Origin: a virus
IMG/VR virus record: IMGVR_UViG_3300050821_002697
Location: 1 to 23,050 of that record
DNA length: 23,050 nucleotides
Strand: one strand, 5' to 3'
Made by a program: the position numbers and the translations under genes
Shown: positions 14,877-20,487 of the stretch, one piece after another
How the letters are laid out: each line of letters starts with the position of its first letter
Numbering within the stretch: the first letter of the stretch is position 1
The notes under the pieces: model-generated
Told to the model about the DNA's origin: nothing
Databases searched by the model: none
The model's input: only the letters and a program-made list of their open reading frames with translations

Positions 14877-15103
14877 CGCTTTTCTCTCACCAAACGAGCA
14901 GTTACTTTAAGCATGTGAAAACAAAGTTCATTGTATTTATATGCGCCCTCACAGGGACAAGACAATCCTTTATCAGTAACTCTTACTGAATACGGGGTGC
15001 CACGTCGCCCATAAACAACGAATACGTTTGGGTTTTCTGTTTTCCATGCACGGCGACGAGATAGCATTTCATATGGTGGAACGCTATCTGAATATTTAAC
15101 CAT
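14861..15103 (-). CDS. SWIM zinc-finger protein, partner of SNF2 helicase
   Basis: This 80-residue protein has SCPCEGAYKYNELCFHMLKV, which fits the SWIM motif CxCx(n)CxH exactly. SWIM domains are found fused to SWI2/SNF2 ATPases and bind DNA or protein; here the domain is a separate small gene directly before, and overlapping, the SNF2 gene. Start MVKYSDS at 15103 is chosen because AAGGAG lies nine bases upstream. The same frame continues to an ATG at 15151, but that would translate through the ribozyme hairpin. It is the first gene after the ribozyme 15121-15297. Confidence 0.82.
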   Translation of the reverse strand: MVKYSDSVPPYEMLSRRRAWKTENPNVFVVYGRRGTPYSVRVTDKGLSCPCEGAYKYNELCFHMLKVTARLVREKRWQMN

Positions 15104-15120
15104 GCGTTTATTCTCCTTTA

Positions 15121-15297
15121 TGCACTCAGACTTGGGACTGAGTAAGTGCATTAGATTAGGTAGATGCTCATGAGTTCATCTTTTTGAAGTATGTACACAC
15201 TTCTTATCTATTCGTGTAGCGAATAACAGTAAACGAGCCGCCTACTGGCGGAACATCGTTCTATTATTCACGCACTTAAAGACCTAATTCCCTCTGC
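15121..15297 (-). ncRNA. Twister-type ribozyme 1 (promoter-proximal, giant P1 loop)
   Basis: Minus-strand RNA: P2' GCA (15297-15295), GA, pseudoknot strand GGGA (15292-15289), P1 AUUAGGU/ACCUAAU (15288-15282/15161-15155), cleavage expected U15153/A15152, AA, P2 UGC, P4 CUCAG/CUGAG around loop UCCCAAGU (15137-15130). UCCC pairs with GGGA. The P1 loop is about 120 bases and holds further hairpins (CCGCC-TACT-GGCGG; ATTCG-TGTAG-CGAAT). After cleavage UGCAC can pair with GUGCA next to the ribosome site. It lies about 20 bases after the start predicted from the 15323-15351 promoter, so cleavage would release a leader RNA of about 165 bases. Confidence 0.85.
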
Positions 15298-15322
15298 GAA
15301 CAAACAATCTGTCAAAAAAATG

Positions 15323-15351
15323 ATTATATCATAGACAGAAATGTTTGTCAA
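15323..15351 (-). promoter_or_regulatory. Perfect consensus sigma70 promoter for the SWIM-SNF2-ERF operon
   Basis: TTGACA (15351-15346), 17-base spacer, TATAAT (15328-15323) on the minus strand: a full match with optimal spacing, like the one at 999-1027. Start of transcription is expected near 15316, before ribozyme 1. It overlaps, in the opposite direction, the control region of the plus-strand HNH gene. Confidence 0.92.
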
Positions 15352-15358
15352 GAGTCAA

Positions 15359-15387
15359 TTTAAATAGTGACTATTTTGTGGTATACT
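15359..15387 (+). promoter_or_regulatory. Promoter of leaderless HNH gene
   Basis: TTTAAA (15359-15364), 17-base spacer, TATACT (15382-15387), with TGG before the -10 as an extended -10 element. The ATG at 15394 follows after six bases, placing the predicted first transcribed base on the start codon. It is divergent from, and close to, the minus-strand promoter at 15323-15351, so the two may interfere. Confidence 0.6.
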
Positions 15388-15393
15388 TTCCCT

Positions 15394-15816
15394 ATGAAAA
15401 CCTGTACGGACTGTTTAGTTACGAAGGAACTTTCTGAATTCCATAAAAGTAGAAATACTTTAGATGGATATCATACGATTTGTAAAGCTTGTCGTCGAAC
15501 AATGAATGCAGCATATGGAGTTAATATTCGACGACAGGTTGTTTTAAAACTTGGGGTAAGATGTTCAAATCCAAATTGTGGTTGGATTAATGAAGATGGG
15601 ACGAGAGGATGTTCAGATATTCGTGCTTTACAAATTGACCACATAAACGGGGGAGGATATAAAGAATTTTACTTGGCTGGTGGATCAGGCAATTTTTATA
15701 GAGAACTTCTTAATCTTCCAATTGACCAATTAAAATCTAGATATCAAATGTTATGTGCCAATTGTAATTGGATTAAACGTCATGTTCGAGAACGAGAACA
15801 TCGATTAAATGTGTAG
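15394..15816 (+). CDS. HNH endonuclease, leaderless
   Basis: This 140-residue protein has two N-terminal CxxC pairs (KTCTDCLVTKEL and TICKACRR), then CSNPNCGWIN, and the HNH core: LQIDHINGGGYKEF followed by YQMLCANCNWIKRHVRE. HNH enzymes cut DNA with a single metal ion; free-standing phage members of this type are often homing endonucleases. It is the only plus-strand gene in the right half and sits between oppositely oriented units, as expected of an inserted mobile gene. No Shine-Dalgarno is present; see the promoter entry. Its 3' end overlaps the convergent DUF6011-like gene by 12 bases. Confidence 0.85.
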   Translation: MKTCTDCLVTKELSEFHKSRNTLDGYHTICKACRRTMNAAYGVNIRRQVVLKLGVRCSNPNCGWINEDGTRGCSDIRALQIDHINGGGYKEFYLAGGSGNFYRELLNLPIDQLKSRYQMLCANCNWIKRHVREREHRLNV

Positions 15817-16506
15817 TATTTGTCGCAATAACTCTTCGGTATCATCTTTGAATTGCTTTATGCAGATCGGGCCGATACCTTGTTCTATCGATTCAGGGTC
15901 GGTAAGTGTGCGGCCACAAATACCACAAACTCCAATCATCCTACCGTAAAGCATTGTTGCAGACAAAGGGTCTTGCATGATTTTAACTAATGCATCTTCA
16001 TGAGTGCCCTGATATTTCTGACCGGGCCGCTGAGTTCCAATTCTAAGTTTATTATCAGAACTCATAATGTTAGCAAATATCCAACCATTCCACTTTGACT
16101 TTTCATCTTTGATATTACTAACATCGTAAAAAGATGCATCATTGTTTGCATTCAATACTGCGTACTTACCGGATGGTAGTGGTCTAAGATCGAGTGCCAC
16201 TTTTCCGGTAGTTAGTTCATCAATTATTTGTTGCGCCGCTTTCTCAGCACTAAGAACTTCATTGCGAATAAAGTTCAATAGTCCACGTTTTTGTCCTACA
16301 CTCAGTCGGCCCCATGTTTTTCGTGCGGCCATAACCGATTGAACAAAATCGTTTGCTGTACCTGTTGAAATTTGTGCTTCAGCCCATGCAATTGCGTCTG
16401 CAACCCATTCAGGATGATCGTTTACATCACCGTCAGTAAACTTCTGATCCTGATATGCATTTTCAATTGCATGAATTAGATTAGACGAGATCATGTTATA
16501 TGCCAT
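15805..16506 (-). CDS. DUF6011-like zinc-knuckle protein
   Basis: This 233-residue protein's C-terminus reads GVCGICGRTLTDPESIEQGIGPICIKQF, the four-cysteine motif (CxxCgrxLtdpeS...GiGPxC) of DUF6011 proteins common in phages and actinobacteria. The N-terminal part is helical; the middle (LPSGKYAVLNANNDASFYDV) resembles a small beta domain often paired with this motif. Function unknown, with nucleic-acid association plausible. Start MAYNMISS at 16506 overlaps the previous gene by 11 bases. It is the last gene of the ribozyme-processed transcript and converges on the HNH gene. Confidence 0.78.
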   Translation of the reverse strand: MAYNMISSNLIHAIENAYQDQKFTDGDVNDHPEWVADAIAWAEAQISTGTANDFVQSVMAARKTWGRLSVGQKRGLLNFIRNEVLSAEKAAQQIIDELTTGKVALDLRPLPSGKYAVLNANNDASFYDVSNIKDEKSKWNGWIFANIMSSDNKLRIGTQRPGQKYQGTHEDALVKIMQDPLSATMLYGRMIGVCGICGRTLTDPESIEQGIGPICIKQFKDDTEELLRQILHI

Positions 16507-16738
16507 AGTTTGTTTCTTTGGCAAGTTTCGCTGTTGCCATAAGTTCTGCTCCAAAACTCTCAACGTCATTCGCCATATGATTTAAAACTCCATTGTTAAA
16601 AAACTCAGGAGCTAAATCCTTTAGTTTGTCAAAATTAAACAAAAGACTTTTACAGCTTTCATCAATTGCATTGACAAGAACTCGAATGTTTACTTTAAAG
16701 AGTTCAGGATCACCACGAATAAACTCTCTTTCGTTCAT
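16496..16738 (-). CDS. Hypothetical protein
   Basis: This 80-residue protein is not recognised; helical and moderately acidic, no cysteines apart from one near residue 29. AAAGGAGAAAT precedes the ATG, and the expected 5' end made by ribozyme 16752-16901 lies 48 bases upstream. It overlaps the DUF6011-like gene by 11 bases, so these two form one processed mRNA. Confidence 0.7.
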   Translation of the reverse strand: MNEREFIRGDPELFKVNIRVLVNAIDESCKSLLFNFDKLKDLAPEFFNNGVLNHMANDVESFGAELMATAKLAKETNYGI

Positions 16739-16751
16739 ATTTCTCCTTTAT

Positions 16752-16901
16752 ATGTGGGTCTGACTTGGGACAGACCATTGCACATTAATCGGCTGATGCA
16801 TTGAATACCACTACGTTTTTTTCTAGCGGTGTCTACACCGGGCAGTATCCCATCACATCATTTAACCGCACATTCCATTATTGCGGCACCGACCCCTCTG
16901 T
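16752..16901 (-). ncRNA. Twister-type ribozyme 2
   Basis: P2' ACA (16901-16899), GA, GGGG (16896-16893), P1 UCGG/CCGA (16892-16889/16792-16789) extended by UGC/GCA, cleavage U16787/A16786, AA, P2 UGU (16784-16782), P4 GGUCUG/CAGACC (16776-16771/16762-16757) with loop UCCCAAGU (16770-16763). P2 here is ACA/UGU where most copies have GCA/UGC, a compensatory change. The outer leader stem AUGUG/CACAU also changes with it. Pseudoknot GGGG/UCCC uses one G-U pair. The roughly 100-base P1 loop contains CGGTGT-AG-ACACCG. Its 5' edge is inside the TAA stop of 16901..17059. Confidence 0.85.
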
Positions 16902-17059
16902 TACGCAGGACTTATTACTACAGTTATTTCACCATCGACTATTTTGTCATCGACTATGATATCGGGATATTGATTTCCAGTATGGTCTTCAAGTTCTAGT
17001 ACTACAACTAGATGATCTCCGTAATCTTCTAGTGCTTCTTTTAGGTCTTTAACTCTCAT
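16901..17059 (-). CDS. Small acidic hypothetical protein
   Basis: This 52-residue protein is strongly acidic with alternating hydrophobic strands (HLVVVLELED, PDIIVDDKIVDGEITVVIS), probably a small beta-rich fold. The ATG overlaps the stop of 17056..17367 (ATGA). The TAA stop shares its last A with the 5' end of ribozyme 16752-16901. It resembles 4910..5116 only loosely. Function unknown. Confidence 0.7.
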   Translation of the reverse strand: MRVKDLKEALEDYGDHLVVVLELEDHTGNQYPDIIVDDKIVDGEITVVISPA

Positions 17060-17367
17060 TTTCTCACCGCCTTAAGCATTAATTGAAGTAACTTGGGATC
17101 AACTTGTTTTCCGGCTTCTTCTTCTTTCTGTTCACATTGACCACAAACTAATTTATGGCCGGGAGCCGCTAAGAGTCCGTAACAATTCGTGGCTTTCCAT
17201 TCTTTGTAGGTGTCAGATGTGTAGTCGAAATTGAAACACCATATTCCTTTCATTTCTCCACATTCAATACAGATTCGAACACAGTCTGAACAGTAGTGAA
17301 CATGAGAAAGATCGAAGTTTTCATATATGATGTCTTTGTGACAATAAAGACAATCGTTTTTCATCAT
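17056..17367 (-). CDS. Multi-cysteine zinc protein
   Basis: This 103-residue protein has at least four Cys pairs or near pairs: CLYCHKD, YCSDCVRICIECGE and VCGQCEQ, plus single Cys and His residues between, so two or three zinc sites are likely. The start MM follows the TAA stop of 17367..17804 with a TAATG overlap. No specific family is recognised; protein or nucleic-acid binding is plausible. Confidence 0.75.
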   Translation of the reverse strand: MMKNDCLYCHKDIIYENFDLSHVHYCSDCVRICIECGEMKGIWCFNFDYTSDTYKEWKATNCYGLLAAPGHKLVCGQCEQKEEEAGKQVDPKLLQLMLKAVRK

Positions 17368-17804
17368 TATGCTGTCATGTATCTCCTTTTACTTTGGCTA
17401 TATTGAATTACAATCAAAGTTATAATCCAAAAAATAAGCCACAAACAAGCGGATGCCACTACTGATCTTGAAGTCGCAGGATGGAATAGTATTAATGGAT
17501 GTAGATTATCTAGCCATGGAAGATTTTCTGGAATTGATTTGAAATCAAACCAATAGTAAAGAATATCTGCCAAGCCACTATTTGCCAATGTCCACGTAAC
17601 ACTTACAAACCATAGCGACCATAGAAACCTTAATTGCGAAGCTACAAGTGCAATTAATAGCAGAAAAAATGCTTGATGCCAATATTGGTATTGAGCATCG
17701 AACTGCCATAAATGTCTTGCTTCGAATAGGCGTTGCCAAATTAAAATATCTTGGATAATCCAAGCTGACAATGTTATGGCAACTGCCATAACAGGTTTTC
17801 GCAT
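17367..17804 (-). CDS. Membrane protein, about four TM segments
   Basis: This 145-residue protein has hydrophobic segments near 5-22, 46-68, 70-88 and 116-138. Polar, Trp-rich loops join them and the C-terminus is basic (SQSKRRYMTA). No family is recognised. The ATG at 17804 (MRKPVMAV) is chosen because GAAGGTGA lies before it and the predicted ribozyme-made 5' end is 42 bases upstream; a longer frame from 17837 would run into the ribozyme. Confidence 0.72.
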   Translation of the reverse strand: MRKPVMAVAITLSAWIIQDILIWQRLFEARHLWQFDAQYQYWHQAFFLLLIALVASQLRFLWSLWFVSVTWTLANSGLADILYYWFDFKSIPENLPWLDNLHPLILFHPATSRSVVASACLWLIFWIITLIVIQYSQSKRRYMTA

Positions 17805-17818
17805 TTTTATCACCTTCT

Positions 17819-17878
17819 TGCGGGATTGTGACCGCATATCCGCATTAACCGGGCTTTTTATGGCCCGGCCACTCTGCG
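17819..17878 (-). ncRNA. Twister-type ribozyme 3 (compact, variant pseudoknot)
   Basis: P2' CGCA (17878-17875), GA, GUGG (17872-17869), P1 CCGGGC/GCCCGG (17868-17863/17854-17849) with an eight-base loop, cleavage U17847/A17846, AA, P2 UGCG, P4 UGCGG/CCGCA (17836-17832/17823-17819) with loop UCACAAUC (17831-17824). Loop UCAC pairs with GUGG, where the common copies have UCCC and GGGA. The two positions change together, strong support for the pseudoknot. P2 and P1 are also intact. Here P4 itself can pair with P2's strand, so a separate outer leader stem is not visible. Confidence 0.82.
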
Positions 17879-17881
17879 ATT

Positions 17882-18151
17882 TTATTCTGCTATGTGTAAA
17901 TGTTTAGCGATTGCCTTAAGTCCAATGCGAATTGCATCTTCAGGCCCAAATCGGATTATGTAAGAGTCTTTTCCATCTCTAGATTTGATAACCAATCCAT
18001 TGTTTCTTATCACAAAAATATGACTATCTCGGAAATCAACTAAAGCATCCTCAATTGCTTTACGTCCAACTTCTAGAAGGTCATTATCATTTGCAATTTC
18101 CCTTAAAAAGGTGATATCTTTTCTAGATATAAGTGGATATTTTCTACCCAA
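17882..18151 (-). CDS. Hypothetical protein
   Basis: This 89-residue protein is not recognised. It is basic at the N-terminus, then helical (ITFLREIANDNDLLEVGRKAIEDAL), then a beta-like part (SHIFVIRNNGLVIKS). It overlaps 18144..18497 by eight bases. The stop TAA lies three bases before ribozyme 17819-17878. Confidence 0.7.
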   Translation of the reverse strand: MGRKYPLISRKDITFLREIANDNDLLEVGRKAIEDALVDFRDSHIFVIRNNGLVIKSRDGKDSYIIRFGPEDAIRIGLKAIAKHLHIAE

Positions 18152-18497
18152 TTTTTCTCCTTCGTGTGTATTGCGCGGCTTTGAATTGCCACGATGATTT
18201 TACATCGGGGGCCGACAAAGCCAACACATTTTGAATTGTTCGATTTTTTTCTATAACTGCAATTTCACGTTGCAATTTACAGTTTGGACACTTATCTTTG
18301 AGATAAAATTCAAATTGTCGAAGATCAGAACCTCTCATTCTAACGATTGAATCTCCGATTTTTACGAATGCGTATTGAAAGTGAACTTCAAGAACAGTCC
18401 ATTTCACACAATGTCCTGCCAACATTCCACCATGTAGAATGTCATCTTTACGCAATTCACGAGTAGTTAAGATTCGATTTGAATCATACACTTTCAT
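18144..18497 (-). CDS. Hypothetical protein with one CxxC
   Basis: This 117-residue protein's first two thirds look beta-rich (WTVLEVHFQYAFVKIGDSIVRMRG); a CPNC pair in KDKCPNCKLQREIAVIEKN starts a charged helical end. The CxxC is alone, so full zinc binding would need a dimer or other ligands. It overlaps its upstream neighbour by 14 bases. Function unknown. Confidence 0.7.
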   Translation of the reverse strand: MKVYDSNRILTTRELRKDDILHGGMLAGHCVKWTVLEVHFQYAFVKIGDSIVRMRGSDLRQFEFYLKDKCPNCKLQREIAVIEKNRTIQNVLALSAPDVKSSWQFKAAQYTRRRKIG

Positions 18498-18696
18498 GAG
18501 CGTCTTTCCAAAGTTGCTCGGATTGAATTTCTGTTGCGAGTTGTTCTAGAATATTTTCAATGAAAGGATTAGCGCGAATTCCATCTTCATCAACCCAAAA
18601 CCCTATCGGTTCTGAGTTTTGTTGTTTTTGTTCGATACGTTCGAATTCACACCAAACATCCTTAGGGTCAGATGTATTTCGAATTTGTATAACCAT
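18484..18696 (-). CDS. Hypothetical protein
   Basis: This 70-residue protein is acidic, with two halves: a Trp-containing strand region (VIQIRNTSDPKDVWCEFERI) and an acidic helix (FIENILEQLATEIQSEQLW). AAGGAG precedes the ATG. The ribozyme-made 5' end is expected 46 bases upstream. It is the first of three overlapping genes in one processed mRNA (18696-17882). Confidence 0.7.
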   Translation of the reverse strand: MVIQIRNTSDPKDVWCEFERIEQKQQNSEPIGFWVDEDGIRANPFIENILEQLATEIQSEQLWKDAHESV

Positions 18697-18708
18697 ATAT
18701 TCTCCTTA

Positions 18709-18778
18709 ATGCAATCTCGACTTGGAACGAGATTTGTGCATTAAAAAGGGCCCCACATTGGAGCCCTTTTTCCTCTGC
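18709..18778 (-). ncRNA. Twister-type ribozyme 4 (P1 doubles as terminator-like hairpin)
   Basis: P2' GCA (18778-18776), GA, GGAA (18773-18770), P1 AAAGGGC/GCCCUUU (18769-18763/18751-18745), cleavage U18743/A18742, AA, P2 UGC, P4 AAUCUCG/CGAGAUU (18734-18728/18719-18713), loop UUCCAAGU (18727-18720). The loop base change (UUCC) is matched by GGAA in the partner strand: direct covariation. P1 followed by five U residues also looks like an intrinsic terminator, so termination and cleavage may compete. UGCAU near the ribosome site can pair with AUGCA after cleavage. Confidence 0.86.
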
Positions 18779-18791
18779 AAATCAGAGTTTG

Positions 18792-19220
18792 TTACTTAGC
18801 GGTAAGTCCGACCAACTGTGAAAGTTCACCGGAAACATCCTTACCCTCAGCCGATGCCGCCAAAAGTGCGGTAATCTGCGGGGCCTTGGTCGGGTCTTTC
18901 ATCGCTGCGCGCAGCAACTTAATTGCGGCCTGCTCGGTTTCCTTCGAAACCAACTTGCGCGGCCTACCGCGACCAGAAACCTTCGAAGATTCCGCAGTAT
19001 CAACCTGCAAAGTAACCTTTCCTGATTTCTTAGCGGTGCGCGACTTAACGACATGGCCCTGCGATTCACCAAGTGCTGTAAGGGCACTCTCGGGATCAAA
19101 ATCCGCTGACTTGTGCCATCGAACTACGATGGAATTGTAAGCGGATTCCTTTGGAGTTTTTGCCTCACCGTTTACACTTGCAGTTTCCGACTTGGCCGCT
19201 GTCTCTGACTTCTTTGCCAT
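18792..19220 (-). CDS. AT-hook-like basic protein
   Basis: This 142-residue protein is rich in Lys, Ala, Ser and Thr, with a GRGRPRK core (about residues 82-88) identical to the AT-hook that binds the minor groove of AT-rich DNA. It is preceded by KSRTAKKSGKVTLQV and followed by helices. In an AT-rich phage it could be a DNA-organising or regulatory protein; this is inferred. Its GC content is higher than its neighbours. It is a monocistronic unit, flanked by ribozymes 18709-18778 and 19241-19316. GAAGGAGCCC precedes the ATG. Confidence 0.75.
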   Translation of the reverse strand: MAKKSETAAKSETASVNGEAKTPKESAYNSIVVRWHKSADFDPESALTALGESQGHVVKSRTAKKSGKVTLQVDTAESSKVSGRGRPRKLVSKETEQAAIKLLRAAMKDPTKAPQITALLAASAEGKDVSGELSQLVGLTAK

Positions 19221-19240
19221 TTTCGGGCTCCTTCGTTTTC

Positions 19241-19316
19241 TGCGGATAGTCTATGGATTGGCTTTAGACAATCTCATGCCGCATTAACGGGTCTACTTTA
19301 GACCCGCCTATCTGCG
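19241..19316 (-). ncRNA. Twister-type ribozyme 5 (variant loop UCUAAAGC)
   Basis: P2' CGCA (19316-19313), GA, UAGG (19310-19307), P1 CGGGUCUA/UAGACCCG (19306-19299/19295-19288) with a three-base loop, cleavage U19286/A19285, AA, P2 UGCG, P4 GAUUG/CAAUC (19273-19269/19260-19256), loop UCUAAAGC (19268-19261). UCUA pairs with UAGG (one G-U), replacing UCCC/GGGA. A leader stem TGCGG/CCGCA (19241-19245/19279-19283) can form after cleavage. The distance from cleavage to the ATG is 65 bases, the only one outside 42-49. Confidence 0.8.
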
Positions 19317-19342
19317 TTGTCAAGTACTTTGCGAAAATAGTT

Positions 19343-19630
19343 TTAGAGTCTAGGATGCCTTTTATATGCCGCAGGTACGCGGCCACCTAGACGCCTAACA
19401 GATTTTCGCCATTGGTCATCATGTCCGGTATCTGCGGCCAAATGACCGATTTCGTGAACTAGTAACTCCCTAAGATTAGTCAGCGTTTTGGCACATACGA
19501 AACCAAGAAACTCTCGGCCCGTGCCCGTTATATGTGCGTGTGCATCGACATTGATTCCATACTCGGAACCGTCGATACACTTTGGGCCGATGTGAATTCC
19601 GCGAAGCGGAGTTTTAAATCTCACATTCAT
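19343..19630 (-). CDS. SprT-like zinc metallopeptidase-type protein
   Basis: This 95-residue protein contains LLVHEIGHLAADTGHDDQWRKSVRRLGGR: HEIGH with H59, E60 and H63, then H70 and W74, the HExxH plus downstream His and Trp pattern of small SprT-like and related metallopeptidases. The domain is minimal in size. Substrate unknown; phage members may act on DNA-protein crosslinks or host proteins, but that is inference. It lies 12 bases after the stop of 19645..19848, and its ribosome site (AGTAGTAAG) is weak. Confidence 0.78.
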   Translation of the reverse strand: MNVRFKTPLRGIHIGPKCIDGSEYGINVDAHAHITGTGREFLGFVCAKTLTNLRELLVHEIGHLAADTGHDDQWRKSVRRLGGRVPAAYKRHPRL

Positions 19631-19644
19631 AGCTTACTACTACT

Positions 19645-19848
19645 TTATGAAACTCGATTAATACAAATAACTGATCCTGGTGCAATTTCAATTAAATCGT
19701 ATCCTAAATCAGACGCTAAAGCTTCCATTAACGCTTCTTTAGCATGATTCTTAGAATCACAGGAAATTGCATGATTGTTTTTTGTATTAACGAGTGTCCA
19801 ATGTCCATATTCATTCTTTTTAATGATGTATGGGCAAGTTGATATCAT
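19645..19848 (-). CDS. Hypothetical protein
   Basis: This 67-residue protein is not recognised; possible small alpha/beta fold with three Cys (TCPYIIKK, ISCDSKN, VICINRVS). AAAGGAGAAAAT precedes the ATG. The ribozyme-made 5' end is expected 44 bases upstream. It shares its mRNA with the SprT-like gene. Confidence 0.7.
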   Translation of the reverse strand: MISTCPYIIKKNEYGHWTLVNTKNNHAISCDSKNHAKEALMEALASDLGYDLIEIAPGSVICINRVS

Positions 19849-19863
19849 TTATTTTCTCCTTTT

Positions 19864-20002
19864 ATCACGACTTGGGACGTGATTTGCACATTAAATCCGG
19901 CTGGTGCGCTTTTAACGTAGTGTTTTATGAACTAGTATTTACACTAATCGTGACTGTCACACCATTTTTCCAATTCCGCTATTGGCACCGGATTCCCTCT
20001 GT
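19864..20002 (-). ncRNA. Twister-type ribozyme 6
   Basis: P2' ACA (20002-20000), GA, GGGA (19997-19994), P1 AUCCGG/CCGGAU (19993-19988/19901-19896 region), cleavage U19893/A19892, AA, P2 UGU (19890-19888), P4 AUCACG/CGUGAU (19883-19878/19869-19864), loop UCCCAAGU (19877-19870). It shares the compensated ACA/UGU P2 with ribozyme 16752-16901. The P1 loop is about 85 bases. This is the one copy with no UGCAU-like strand before the ribosome site, so the post-cleavage leader stem is only P4. The stop codon of 20003..20188 ends directly at its 5' edge. Confidence 0.84.
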
Positions 20003-20188
20003 TTAGGTTTTTAGATTTGCTGGATTACATGCATCCAAAAATCTTTGACGCTTAAACTTGGGATTGTCAATTTGCAATACATCAGCTATATTTTCAACGA
20101 CAATCCAAAAAGTACGCGTTGAAAGAGTGGGATTTTCTCCTGTTTCTGCTAATCTCTGGGCCAATGCCACGTAATCTTTTCGTGTCAT
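20003..20188 (-). CDS. Small hypothetical protein
   Basis: This 61-residue protein is helical; LAQRLAETGENPT ... TFWIVVENIADVLQIDNPKFKRQRFLDAC. This layout recurs in small phage and plasmid proteins of unknown function whose genes sit beside ssDNA or recombination genes. The ATG overlaps the TGA of 20185..20391. Its TAA stop directly precedes ribozyme 19864-20002. Confidence 0.7.
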   Translation of the reverse strand: MTRKDYVALAQRLAETGENPTLSTRTFWIVVENIADVLQIDNPKFKRQRFLDACNPANLKT

Positions 20189-20391
20189 GTTGAAATTTCA
20201 CCCTCTGGCGAAATTCCGCCATAAACCGGATGGCCGTTAGGGTCAAGCGTAATTGACAAATAACCCGCAGGTAATCCGTACGCACCATGATAGACCCAAA
20301 TTCCATGCCATTTTTCGGCATCCTCTTGTAGTCTTTCACGTTGCTTATTTGTGATGATATCTTCGATACCACCTTGCTTAAAAACAACCAT
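20185..20391 (-). CDS. Small hypothetical protein
   Basis: This 68-residue protein is helical at first (IEDIITNKQRERLQEDAEKW), then a small beta part (GIWVYHGAYGLPAGYLSITLDPNG). No family recognised. AAAGGAGAAAAACC precedes the ATG, and ribozyme 20406-20484 should cut 48 bases upstream. Confidence 0.7.
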   Translation of the reverse strand: MVVFKQGGIEDIITNKQRERLQEDAEKWHGIWVYHGAYGLPAGYLSITLDPNGHPVYGGISPEGEIST

Positions 20392-20405
20392 GGTTTTTCT
20401 CCTTT

Positions 20406-20484
20406 ATGCAATCGAGACTTGGGACTCGATATGTGCATTAAATCGGAGAGATAATGAATTATCTAACTCTCCGATTCCCTCTGC
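20406..20484 (-). ncRNA. Twister-type ribozyme 7
   Basis: P2' GCA (20484-20482), GA, GGGA (20479-20476), P1 AUCGGAGAG/CUCUCCGAU (20475-20467/20450-20442), nine perfect pairs, cleavage U20440/A20439, AA, P2 UGC (20437-20435), P4 AUCGAG/CUCGAU (20430-20425/20416-20411), loop UCCCAAGU (20424-20417). AUGCA (20438-20434) can instead pair with UGCAU (20410-20406), which lies just before AAAGGAG. This is a clear, regular example of the family. Confidence 0.88.
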
Positions 20485-20487
20485 TAT

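Noticed and set aside
15103-15151. Upstream in-frame ATG giving MHLLSPKSECIKENKR before the SWIM protein, and similar reads at 22425-22457
   Set aside because: The AUG is part of the UAAUGCAC ribozyme junction. Several copies hit stops in this frame (18709, 21252), so it is not a conserved coding start.
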